64,000 bases of DNA from Amycolatopsis mediterranei. Lineage in GTDB: Bacteria > Actinomycetota > Actinomycetes > Mycobacteriales > Pseudonocardiaceae. The position numbers and the translations under genes were made by a program. Of this stretch, positions 36,714 through 45,717 are shown in pieces. The stretch spans positions 1,455,945-1,519,944 of the forward strand of contig NZ_CP100416.1 in the NCBI RefSeq assembly GCF_026017845.1, in the 5' to 3' direction. The notes beneath the pieces were generated by a model that saw nothing but the letters and a program-made list of their open reading frames with translations, was not told the origin of the DNA and did no database searches. The stretch's first letter is position 1. Every line of letters begins with the position of its first letter.

Positions 36714-37864
36714 GCGGGCCAGTGCCACGACGGCCGGTCCAGCCGCCCTTGGCCGGCCACCTTCGTCTCGCCGTACTCCTTCTCCAGCTCGACCGTGCTC
36801 ACCTCGGCCACCTCCGCCAGTGCGCGGATCAGGGGCCGGGCGTGGGACACCACCACCAGCTGGGTCTCCTTCGCCGCCGTCGCGATCAAGGTCGCCAAGG
36901 CCGGGAGGAGGTCCGGGTGGAGGCTCGTCTCCGGCTCGTTCAGCACCAGCAGCTCCGGCGGGTGCGGGGTCAGCAGGGCCGCGATCCACAGGAGGAACCG
37001 CAGCGTCCCGTCCGACAGCTCCGCCGCCGACAACGCGCGCAGCAACCCGTGCTGGCGGAACTGGACCGACAGCAGGCCGTCCTGGGAGTGCACCTCCAAG
37101 GCCGAGCCGGGGAACGCCGCGTCGAGCACTTCCGCGAGCTCCTCGGTGCGGCCCACCTCGATGATCGTCTGCAGGGCCGCCGCGAGGTCGGCGCCGTCGT
37201 GGGCCAGCACCGGGGTGCGGGTGCCGATGCGGGACTGGCGCGCCGGGGCGTCCGCGTCCGTGCGGAAGTGGTCGTAGAACCGCCACGACCGGATGCGCTC
37301 GCGCAGCACCACCAGCTCCGGGCACGCGCGCGGGTCCGCGAACTCGCTCAGCATGCTGTCGGTCAGCCGGATCTTGAACCGCTCGTCACCCCACGCCCCG
37401 GAAGCCACGCGGGTGCGCACCGACGGGCCCCCGCGGTCCGCCAGCAGCGCCGACGGCCGCAGGACCGGCCCCGACCACACCGCTTCCCGCTTGAACTCCG
37501 GGTCGAGGTTGAACAGCGTGTTCTTGCCCGGCACGGGTAATCCCAGGTCGAGCGCGTAGCCGAACTCGCCGCCCGCGAAGCCGAGCCGCAGCCCGACGGC
37601 CTTCGTGTGCACCTTGCCCTGAACCCGCGTAGTGCCCCGTCGCACGCCGTTTTCCGGGCCGGCCCACAGCGTGGACGGCAGCCCGCCCTCCCGGGCCAGC
37701 GCCGCCACGGCGCCGTTGCGCGACGCGTCGGCCAGCAGCCGCAGCGCCCGGTACAGGCTCGACTTGCCGCTGCCGTTCGGCCCGGTGACGACGGTCAGGC
37801 CGGACAGCGGCAGCACCAGGTCACGCAGCGAGCGGTAGTTCTCGACGGCCAGCGTGGTGAGCAT
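36707..37864 (-). CDS. AAA family ATPase (RecF/OLD-like, orphan)
   Basis: The 385-residue protein has Walker A GPNGSGKSS near residue 29, an ABC-like signature LSDGTLRFLLW and Walker B LLVLNEPETSLHPDL, with the D-loop following; this is the SMC/RecF/OLD ATPase fold. There is no TOPRIM nuclease or adjacent helicase, so it does not look like a Gabija or OLD defence system. Leu-109 is TTA (complement of 37538-37540). TAGGTT lies seven bases before the ATG, so it is probably leaderless. Role unknown, possibly DNA repair or nucleic-acid sensing. Confidence 0.82.
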   Translation of the reverse strand: MLTTLAVENYRSLRDLVLPLSGLTVVTGPNGSGKSSLYRALRLLADASRNGAVAALAREGGLPSTLWAGPENGVRRGTTRVQGKVHTKAVGLRLGFAGGEFGYALDLGLPVPGKNTLFNLDPEFKREAVWSGPVLRPSALLADRGGPSVRTRVASGAWGDERFKIRLTDSMLSEFADPRACPELVVLRERIRSWRFYDHFRTDADAPARQSRIGTRTPVLAHDGADLAAALQTIIEVGRTEELAEVLDAAFPGSALEVHSQDGLLSVQFRQHGLLRALSAAELSDGTLRFLLWIAALLTPHPPELLVLNEPETSLHPDLLPALATLIATAAKETQLVVVSHARPLIRALAEVAEVSTVELEKEYGETKVAGQGRLDRPSWHWPAR

Positions 37865-37924
37865 GCCGTCGAACCTAGCCGACGTGCCACGGGTCTTCGT
37901 AGTGGTCCGGCAGGCCCGGCCGGC

Positions 37925-38416
37925 TCAGCCGACCGGATCCGCCAGGGGGATTTCGCCCTCGCCGAGCCAGGATCCGCGCCACGCCAGGTCGCCCCTGGTC
38001 AGCGGTTTCCCGCAGGCATCGCACTTCGCGCCCGGCCGGGTGAGCTGCCCGCAGCGGGAGTGGACCAGGGTCATCGGGCCGGGGGTGTGCTCCGACGCCG
38101 TGTGGGCGTCGCCCCACGCGCCGAGGGCGTGCAGCACCGGCAGGGCGTCCGAGCCGGCCTGGGTGAGGCGGTACTCGTGGCGGGTGCGGCCGCCGTCGCG
38201 GTAGGGGAGCTTCGTCAGCAGGCCGCGGTCGACGAGCTTGGCCAGCCGGGTGGTCAGCACGTTGTCGGCGATGCCGAGCTGGGTGCGGAAGTCCTCGAAC
38301 CGGGTGGTGCCCGCGGTGGCGTTGCGCAGGATCAGCAGCGTCCACGGCTCGCCGAGGACGTCGGCGGCGCGGGCGATCGGGCAGGCGGCGTCCGCCCAGG
38401 TGACGCGACGGCTCAT
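37925..38416 (-). CDS. HxlR family transcriptional regulator with C-terminal Cys cluster
   Basis: The 163-residue protein has the HxlR winged helix (CPIARAADVLGEPWTLLILR, with the conserved Cys near residue 12; RFEDFRTQLGIADNVLTTRL). The C-terminal tail has CGQLTRPGAKCDACGK, a possible zinc ribbon. It is divergent from an SDR gene, with two near-identical palindromes between them, so it likely represses both genes and may respond to electrophiles or quinones as other HxlR proteins do. Confidence 0.88.
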   Translation of the reverse strand: MSRRVTWADAACPIARAADVLGEPWTLLILRNATAGTTRFEDFRTQLGIADNVLTTRLAKLVDRGLLTKLPYRDGGRTRHEYRLTQAGSDALPVLHALGAWGDAHTASEHTPGPMTLVHSRCGQLTRPGAKCDACGKPLTRGDLAWRGSWLGEGEIPLADPVG

Positions 38417-38436
38417 CGTGTGATCCCTTCGACCTG

Positions 38437-38453
38437 ACTTGCTACGAGCAAGT
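38437..38453. promoter_or_regulatory. HxlR operator candidate 1
   Basis: ACTTGC-TACGA-GCAAGT is a perfect 6-5-6 inverted repeat, 21 bases before the HxlR start codon. It shares the core CTTGC-N5-GCAAG with a second site. Confidence 0.75.
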
Positions 38454-38479
38454 CTACGTCGTACAGTCCTCCTTAGCTA

Positions 38480-38496
38480 GCTTGCAACGAGCAAGC
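38480..38496. promoter_or_regulatory. HxlR operator candidate 2
   Basis: GCTTGC-AACGA-GCAAGC is a perfect 6-5-6 inverted repeat lying 22 bases before the SDR start. Its centre is 43 bp from that of the first site, close to four DNA turns, so two dimers would bind on the same face. Confidence 0.75.
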
Positions 38497-38517
38497 CAGG
38501 TGCGAGAGGAGTTCGTC

Positions 38518-39222
38518 ATGGAGATCACGGGTGCGGTGGCGCTGGTCACCGGAGCCAACCGGGGCCTGGGCCGCCGGTTCGCCGCGGCGCTGCTGGAGCG
38601 GGGTGCGGCCAAGGTTTACGCCGCCGCGCGGAATCCGGAGTCGATCGACCTGCCGGGCGTCGTCCCGCTGCGCCTCGACGTGACCGACCCGGAGTCCATC
38701 CGGGAAGCGGCGAAGATCGCCGGCGACGTCACGCTGCTGGTGAACAACGCCGGTTCGTCGACCGGGGCGTCCCTGCTCGGCGGGTCCCTCGAGGACATCC
38801 GGCTGGAGATGGACACGCACTACTTCGGCACGCTGGCCGTGACGCGCGAGTTCGCGCCGGTCCTCGAGCGCAACGGCGGCGGCGCGGTGCTCAACGTGCT
38901 GTCGGTGCTTTCCTGGTTCACCGCACCGCAGGTGGCCGCGTACTCCGCGGCCAAGTCGGCGGCCTGGTCGCTGACCAACGCGTTGCGCCTCGAACTGGCG
39001 GCGCAGAAGACGCAGGTGACGGCGCTGCACGTCGGGTACATGGACACCGACATGGCCAAGCACGTCGACGGCCCGAAGATCGACCCGGCGGTCGTGGCGG
39101 GACTGGCCTTGGACGGCGTCGAGGAAGGCCGCTTCGAGGTGCTCGCCGACGACGTCAGCCGGAACGTGCGCGCCGGGCTCTCCGGTGATCTCGCCGGGCT
39201 GTACCCCGCACTGGTTTCCTGA
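38518..39222 (+). CDS. SDR family oxidoreductase
   Basis: The 234-residue protein has the NAD(P)-binding motif TGANRGLGRRFA, the NNAG motif, and the active site YSAAKSAAW (YxxxK). AGAGGAG precedes the ATG. It is short and classical; the substrate is unknown. The twin operators and the HxlR gene across the intergenic region make it the likely regulated enzyme, perhaps reducing a reactive carbonyl that HxlR senses. Confidence 0.9.
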   Translation: MEITGAVALVTGANRGLGRRFAAALLERGAAKVYAAARNPESIDLPGVVPLRLDVTDPESIREAAKIAGDVTLLVNNAGSSTGASLLGGSLEDIRLEMDTHYFGTLAVTREFAPVLERNGGGAVLNVLSVLSWFTAPQVAAYSAAKSAAWSLTNALRLELAAQKTQVTALHVGYMDTDMAKHVDGPKIDPAVVAGLALDGVEEGRFEVLADDVSRNVRAGLSGDLAGLYPALVS

Positions 39223-39268
39223 AGGCGTTTTCCGGACCCCGGAATACAGTGGTGCCTGCCGCGGGCGT

Positions 39269-39907
39269 ATGAATAGGCGGGTGCCGGAACACGTCGAAGC
39301 CGGAATAGGCCGAACGAGAAACCGCTGGGGCGAAGGTGAACGGTTGCGCGGCGAGATCCTGGCCGCGGCCGGCCGGTTGCTCGCCGAGCTCGGCGGCGAG
39401 GACGGGCTGACGATCCGCGGCGTCGCCCGGGCCGTCGGCATCGCCCCGGCGAGCATCTACCAGCATTTCTCCGATCGTGCGGAATTGGTCCGCGGATTGC
39501 TCGATCACGAATACGCTCGACTGCGGGATTCGATGCGCGCGGCGGAGGAGTCACTCGGCGAAACCGACGTCGTCGGCCGGGTCCGGGCGCAGATTCACGC
39601 GTACTGCGGGTTCGCCATGGAGAATCCCGGCCATTATCGCCTGATGCTCGCGAACGGAGCCTCGCGGCCGGACCCGGACGCCCGCGCGGAGGGCCCGCTG
39701 CTGGACGTGATCGACCGGCTGGCCGCGGGCTTCGAGCGCTGCGTCGAGGCCGGTCACCCGCTGCGGGTGACGCCGGGTCGCGCGGCGGCGGTGGTGTTCG
39801 TGGGCGCGCACGGGCGGGTGGCGTTGTTCCACAGCGTGCTCCACCGGACGGGGGCGGAGCTGGTGGAGCCGTTCGTGGACGAGCTGGTGTCGCTGGTCTT
39901 CGCGTGA
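39269..39907 (+). CDS. TetR family transcriptional regulator (TetR_C_33-like)
   Basis: The 212-residue protein has a TetR helix-turn-helix (TIRGVARAVGIAPASIYQHFSDRAELVRG) near residues 45-75 and a C-terminal domain ending FVDELVSLVFA. ATG 39269 is chosen; GTG 39281 is an alternative. The gene follows the SDR gene after 46 bases and may be partly co-transcribed. Target unknown. Confidence 0.85.
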   Translation: MNRRVPEHVEAGIGRTRNRWGEGERLRGEILAAAGRLLAELGGEDGLTIRGVARAVGIAPASIYQHFSDRAELVRGLLDHEYARLRDSMRAAEESLGETDVVGRVRAQIHAYCGFAMENPGHYRLMLANGASRPDPDARAEGPLLDVIDRLAAGFERCVEAGHPLRVTPGRAAAVVFVGAHGRVALFHSVLHRTGAELVEPFVDELVSLVFA

Positions 39908-39934
39908 CGGCCGGTGGCCGTGCGCGCGACGTCG

Positions 39935-40807
39935 TCACAACGCCCGCTGGGCCGCGTCCAGGTTCTCGGCCAGCCAGGCCGAGACGAACCGCTCCCGGTC
40001 CGCGTTCGTGTCCTGCCGCGGCACCATCTCCACCAGCATGATCAAGCCCAGGTACACCCGGTACAACGTCAGCCGGCGGCGGCCAGGGGCGTCGAAGCGG
40101 GCCGTGCCGTACCCCTCCAGCAGGGGTGCGTCCAGGTCGTGGAGCAGCGTCAGCGAAACGAACTCCGCCACCGGGTCGTCCCAGAACGCGCGCTCGGCGT
40201 CGATGATGCCCGACACCCGGTCGCCGTCCACGAGGATGTTGCCCTGCCACAGGTCGAAGTGGACCAGCACCGGCGTCGTGACCAGCTCCAGCAACGGCTC
40301 GTGGCGGCGCACCAGGTGGGCGATCTCCGCCGCCGGGCGCGGGAGCCGCAGGCGATACCGGACGGCGTCCGCGAGGATCGCGTCCACCATCGCCGTGAAC
40401 GCCGAGGGCCACGTCGGGTGCAGCGGGTCCTGGGGGTAGCCGAAGCCGTCGCCGGTCGTCTCGTGCAGGCGCGCCACGATCGCGCCCAGTTCGGCGCGCA
40501 GGTGGGGGCCGGCGCCGGGCGTCCGGTTCCACGGCTCGCCCGGCACCTCCGTCATCAGCAGGAACCCCGGCCCCGCGCCCACCACCGACGGCAGCGGCCC
40601 GGACGCCAGCCGGTAGTACTCCGCTTCCGTCGCGAGCAGGTCGTGTTCGTATGACAGGCCCGGCGCGGACGGCGCGATCTTGAGCACCAGCCGCCGTCCG
40701 TCCGCGAGCCGCAGCCGGACCGCCCGGTTGTACGTTCCGCCGCCGATGTCCTCGGCCGCCACCACCGAAGCCGGGTCGATGCCCGAGGCCGTCAGTTCCC
40801 CGTCCAC
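39935..40807 (-). CDS. Aminoglycoside-phosphotransferase-like kinase (APH fold)
   Basis: The 290-residue protein has the APH kinase motifs: RLVLKIAPS (ATP lysine), catalytic loop LVHFDLWQGNILVDGD and IIDAERAFW as the metal-binding DFG-equivalent. Its GTG start lies 16 bases inside the end of the siderophore-interacting gene. Such kinases phosphorylate aminoglycosides, macrolides, or metabolites; the natural substrate cannot be told. Position after a UvrA paralogue and SIP suggests a protective role. Confidence 0.82.
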   Translation of the reverse strand: MDGELTASGIDPASVVAAEDIGGGTYNRAVRLRLADGRRLVLKIAPSAPGLSYEHDLLATEAEYYRLASGPLPSVVGAGPGFLLMTEVPGEPWNRTPGAGPHLRAELGAIVARLHETTGDGFGYPQDPLHPTWPSAFTAMVDAILADAVRYRLRLPRPAAEIAHLVRRHEPLLELVTTPVLVHFDLWQGNILVDGDRVSGIIDAERAFWDDPVAEFVSLTLLHDLDAPLLEGYGTARFDAPGRRRLTLYRVYLGLIMLVEMVPRQDTNADRERFVSAWLAENLDAAQRAL

Positions 40808-41612
40808 CCGGCCGAGTCTCCCAGCTTTTCCGCCGCGTCGGCCAGGTCGTCCGGGGTCGGGGCGTCATCCTGGGTCAGGCTGCGCCGCCAGTAGCCGGTG
40901 AACTCGATGACGTCCTTGGCCCAGCCGCGCTCGCCGACGAGGTGGCGGCGCAGCGACCGCACCATCCCCGCTTCGCCCGCCAGCCACGCGGCCACCGAGC
41001 CGTCGGGCAGCTTCGCGTCGCGCACGGCTTCGACCAGGCGGCTGCCGTGCCCGGCGCCGTCCCGGTGCAGCCAGTGCACCTCGCCGGGCAGCGGCTGCTC
41101 CTCCGCCACGTCCGCGACCTCGACGAACACCACCGCATTGTCCACTTCGGACAGAATGGTGGCGATGGCGGGGATCGCCGTCTCGTCGCCCGCGCACAGC
41201 AGGGTGTCCGCTGTGGACAGTGGACGGCGGTAGGCCGCGTCCGGGCCGTAGCGGCCGAGGACGTCGCCCGGCGCGGCTCGGCGCGCCCACGCCGTGGCCG
41301 GTCCCGCCGAGCCGGGGTGCAGCACGAAGTCGACGTCGATCGCCGCCCGGCCCGGGTCGCGGCCGCGCACCGTGTAGCTGCGCATCACCGGGCGCTCGTC
41401 CTCGGGGATCGCGAGGTACGCCTGGTACCAACGCAGGACGTCGTCGCCGGCCAACGGCAGCCGCACCGGACGGCCCGGCGGCGGGAACAGGAGCTTGAGC
41501 TGCTGGTCCGGCCACGGCTCGAGCTCGCCGAGACCGTCGCCGGTGAACGTGACGCGGACGGTGCGCGGGGTCACCTGCCGCACCGCCGTCACTTCGAGCA
41601 AGCCGGCCGGCT

Positions 41613-41616
<4 letters not shown>
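40792..41616 (-). CDS. Siderophore-interacting protein (FAD-dependent ferric reductase)
   Basis: The 274-residue protein has an FAD-binding barrel with RSYTVRGRDP (flavin-binding RxYT) and a C-terminal NAD(P)H domain (LLCAGDETAIPAIATIL; AWLAGEAGMVRSLRRHL). This is the SIP/ViuB family that reduces ferric siderophores in the cytoplasm. The GTG start overlaps the UvrA-paralogue stop (GTGA). Co-transcription with a UvrA-type ATPase is unusual. Confidence 0.9.
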
Positions 41617-43886
<2,270 letters not shown>

Positions 43887-43903
43887 ACCGTCCCTCTTGA
43901 TAG

Positions 43904-43950
43904 TTTAGGCTGTAAAGTGATTGTCCATCGTACATTACTTTAGGCTGTAA
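43904..43950. promoter_or_regulatory. Repeated operator-like motif between the UvrA paralogue and TetR genes
   Basis: TTTAGGCTGTAA occurs twice as a direct repeat, at 43904-43915 and 43939-43950, 35 bp apart. The first copy extends to the palindrome TTTA-N5-TAAA (43904-43916). The sites lie 18 bases from the UvrA-paralogue start and 12 from the TetR start, so a TetR dimer here would block both. Confidence 0.7.
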
Positions 43951-43962
43951 GGAGTCGGCAAG

Positions 43963-44757
43963 GTGGTCGTCTTCGCGGGTCAGGGCGACGCCCGCAGGTC
44001 CATGGAACTGCTGTGGGGGCCGCGCGTGGCGGCGCCGCGCACGGGCCCGGGGCCCAAGCCGGGCCTGTCCGTCGAGGCGATCGTCGCGGCGGCGATCGAG
44101 ATCGCGGACGCCGAGGGCATGGCGGCGCTGTCGATGCGCGCGGTCGGGGAGCGCCTCGGCCGCACGGCGATGGCGCTGTACACCTACGTGCCGGGCAAGA
44201 CCGAGCTCGTCGACCTCATGTACGACCGGACGCTGGGCGAGCTGCCGTCGTCGTTCCCGGTCACTTCGGGGTGGCGCGCGGCGGCTTTCTCGCTGGCCGA
44301 CGCGCTGTGGGACCTGCACCTGCGGCACCCGTGGCTGCTGCAGGTCTCGCCCGCGCGGCCGGTGCTGGGGCCGGGGGAGTTCCACGTGCAGGAGACGCTG
44401 CTTTCCGTCCTGGCGTCGACCGGGCTGCCGCTGTCCCGCGTCCGCTGGGTGGTGGCGGCGTTGTTCAACATCGTGCGGGGCTCGGTCCAGGCGGCGGCGG
44501 AGTCCCGCCAGGCGGCCCAGGAGACGGGACAGTCCGAAGAGGACTGGTGGTACGCGCGGTCGGCGTTGCTGGGGGAGCTGGCGCCGGATCTCCCGGCCCG
44601 GTTCCCGACGGTGGCCAAGCTGGGGGAGGAGGGTGCTTTCGAACCTTCCGACGAGCCTTACCTGGAGCGGGAGGCGCGGCTGTCGTTCGAGGCGGGGCTG
44701 GAGCTGCTGCTCGACGGCGTCGAGGCGGCGATCGTCAAGGCTTCCGGGCCTCGATGA
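43963..44757 (+). CDS. TetR family regulator (TetR/AcrR with TetR_C domain)
   Basis: The 264-residue protein has an N-terminal extension, a TetR helix-turn-helix (LSMRAVGERLGRTAMALYTYVPGK) near residues 55-80 and a TetR_C-type domain (WRAAAFSLADALWDLHLRHPWLLQVS). GTG 43963 has AAGGAG at 43949-43954. It probably represses itself and the divergent UvrA-paralogue operon. Its 3' end overlaps the converging methyltransferase gene by 23 bases. Confidence 0.88.
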   Translation: MVVFAGQGDARRSMELLWGPRVAAPRTGPGPKPGLSVEAIVAAAIEIADAEGMAALSMRAVGERLGRTAMALYTYVPGKTELVDLMYDRTLGELPSSFPVTSGWRAAAFSLADALWDLHLRHPWLLQVSPARPVLGPGEFHVQETLLSVLASTGLPLSRVRWVVAALFNIVRGSVQAAAESRQAAQETGQSEEDWWYARSALLGELAPDLPARFPTVAKLGEEGAFEPSDEPYLEREARLSFEAGLELLLDGVEAAIVKASGPR

Positions 44758-45490
44758 GGAACCTCGTCGAGTGGGCGATGAACGGGCCGTCGCGCTCGAT
44801 CCGCTCGTGCAGCTCCCGCAGCTTGTCCCGGTACCGCTCCACCGTGAACCCCGGCACCATCCAGATCACCTTGCGCAGGAAGTAGACCACCGCGCCGATG
44901 TCGGAGAACTCCGTGCGCAGCGACTCCGCCCGCAGGTCGACGACCTCCAGCCCCGTGGCGGACGCGGCGGCGACGGCGTGGTCCGGGTGACGGCTGTTGC
45001 GTGCTTGCTCCGGCTGCGGGCCGAGGAAGAACTCCACCAGCTCGAACACGCTGGCCGGGCCGACCTGCTGCGAAAAGTACGTCCCGCCCGGCCGCAGGAC
45101 GCGGGCGATTTCGGCCCACGAAGTCGTCACCGGGTGGCGGCTGGAGACGAGGTCGAAGGTGTTGTCGCGGAAGGGGAAGCCCGCGGTGGCCACGACGTGG
45201 ACCCCGCGCGGCCGGAGCCGGGCCGATGCCTTCGCGATGTTCGGCGGCCAGGACTCGGTGGCCACCAGAACCGGTGGCAGGGCCGGGCAGCCGTCGAGGA
45301 CTTCGCCGCCGCCGGTTTCCAGGTCGAGCGCCGCCTGCACGCCACTGAGACGGGAACCCAGCAGCCGCTGGTAGCCCCACGAAGGACGGGCTTCGGTGGC
45401 GCGGCCGTCGAGCCAGGAGAAGTCCCAGCCGTCGACGGACACCGCTGCCGCCTCGGCCACCAGGTCGTCGAACACGCCTCCGATGGTCAC
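44735..45490 (-). CDS. SAM-dependent methyltransferase (class I)
   Basis: The 251-residue protein has the Rossmann methyltransferase motifs ALDLETGGGEVL (motif I), VVATAGFPFRDNTFDLVSSR (motif II/III region) and EIARVLRPGGTYFSQQV. It resembles rRNA or small-molecule methyltransferases of the UbiE type. GTG 45490 overlaps the stop of a small SH3-like gene. It is the last gene of a five-gene GTGA-linked operon; the substrate may be a lipid or headgroup, by context only. Confidence 0.82.
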   Translation of the reverse strand: MTIGGVFDDLVAEAAAVSVDGWDFSWLDGRATEARPSWGYQRLLGSRLSGVQAALDLETGGGEVLDGCPALPPVLVATESWPPNIAKASARLRPRGVHVVATAGFPFRDNTFDLVSSRHPVTTSWAEIARVLRPGGTYFSQQVGPASVFELVEFFLGPQPEQARNSRHPDHAVAAASATGLEVVDLRAESLRTEFSDIGAVVYFLRKVIWMVPGFTVERYRDKLRELHERIERDGPFIAHSTRFLIEARKP

Positions 45491-45717
45491 AAACCGGGCG
45501 GTGGCCCGCCACCCGATTTCCGCACCGGCGGCGGGGGCACCGGCTTGGCGAGCGTGACCGACGAGAACGTCACCACGACCGGGCCGCGCCGGGTCTCGAC
45601 CGTGCACGTCGTTTCGTCGCGGGCCACCAGGTCCCCGAGCGCGTCGGTGAAGCCGCCCTCGATGCGGTAGCGCACCACCACGCGCGTGCCCAGCGGCAGT
45701 TCCCGCAGCAGGTTCAC
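45487..45717 (-). CDS. Small SH3-like protein
   Basis: The 76-residue protein (LPLGTRVVVRYRIEGG, ALGDLVARDETTCTVETRRG) is a small beta-barrel resembling the N-terminal SH3-like domain of Rv0428c-type GNAT acetyltransferases. It stands alone here with a Pro-rich tail. It overlaps both neighbours by GTGA. Function unknown; could modulate the downstream methyltransferase. Confidence 0.6.
   Translation of the reverse strand: MNLLRELPLGTRVVVRYRIEGGFTDALGDLVARDETTCTVETRRGPVVVTFSSVTLAKPVPPPPVRKSGGGPPPGL

Noticed and set aside
36707-37864. Gabija/OLD-type anti-phage system
   Set aside because: The ATPase lacks a TOPRIM domain and there is no GajB-like helicase or other effector beside it.
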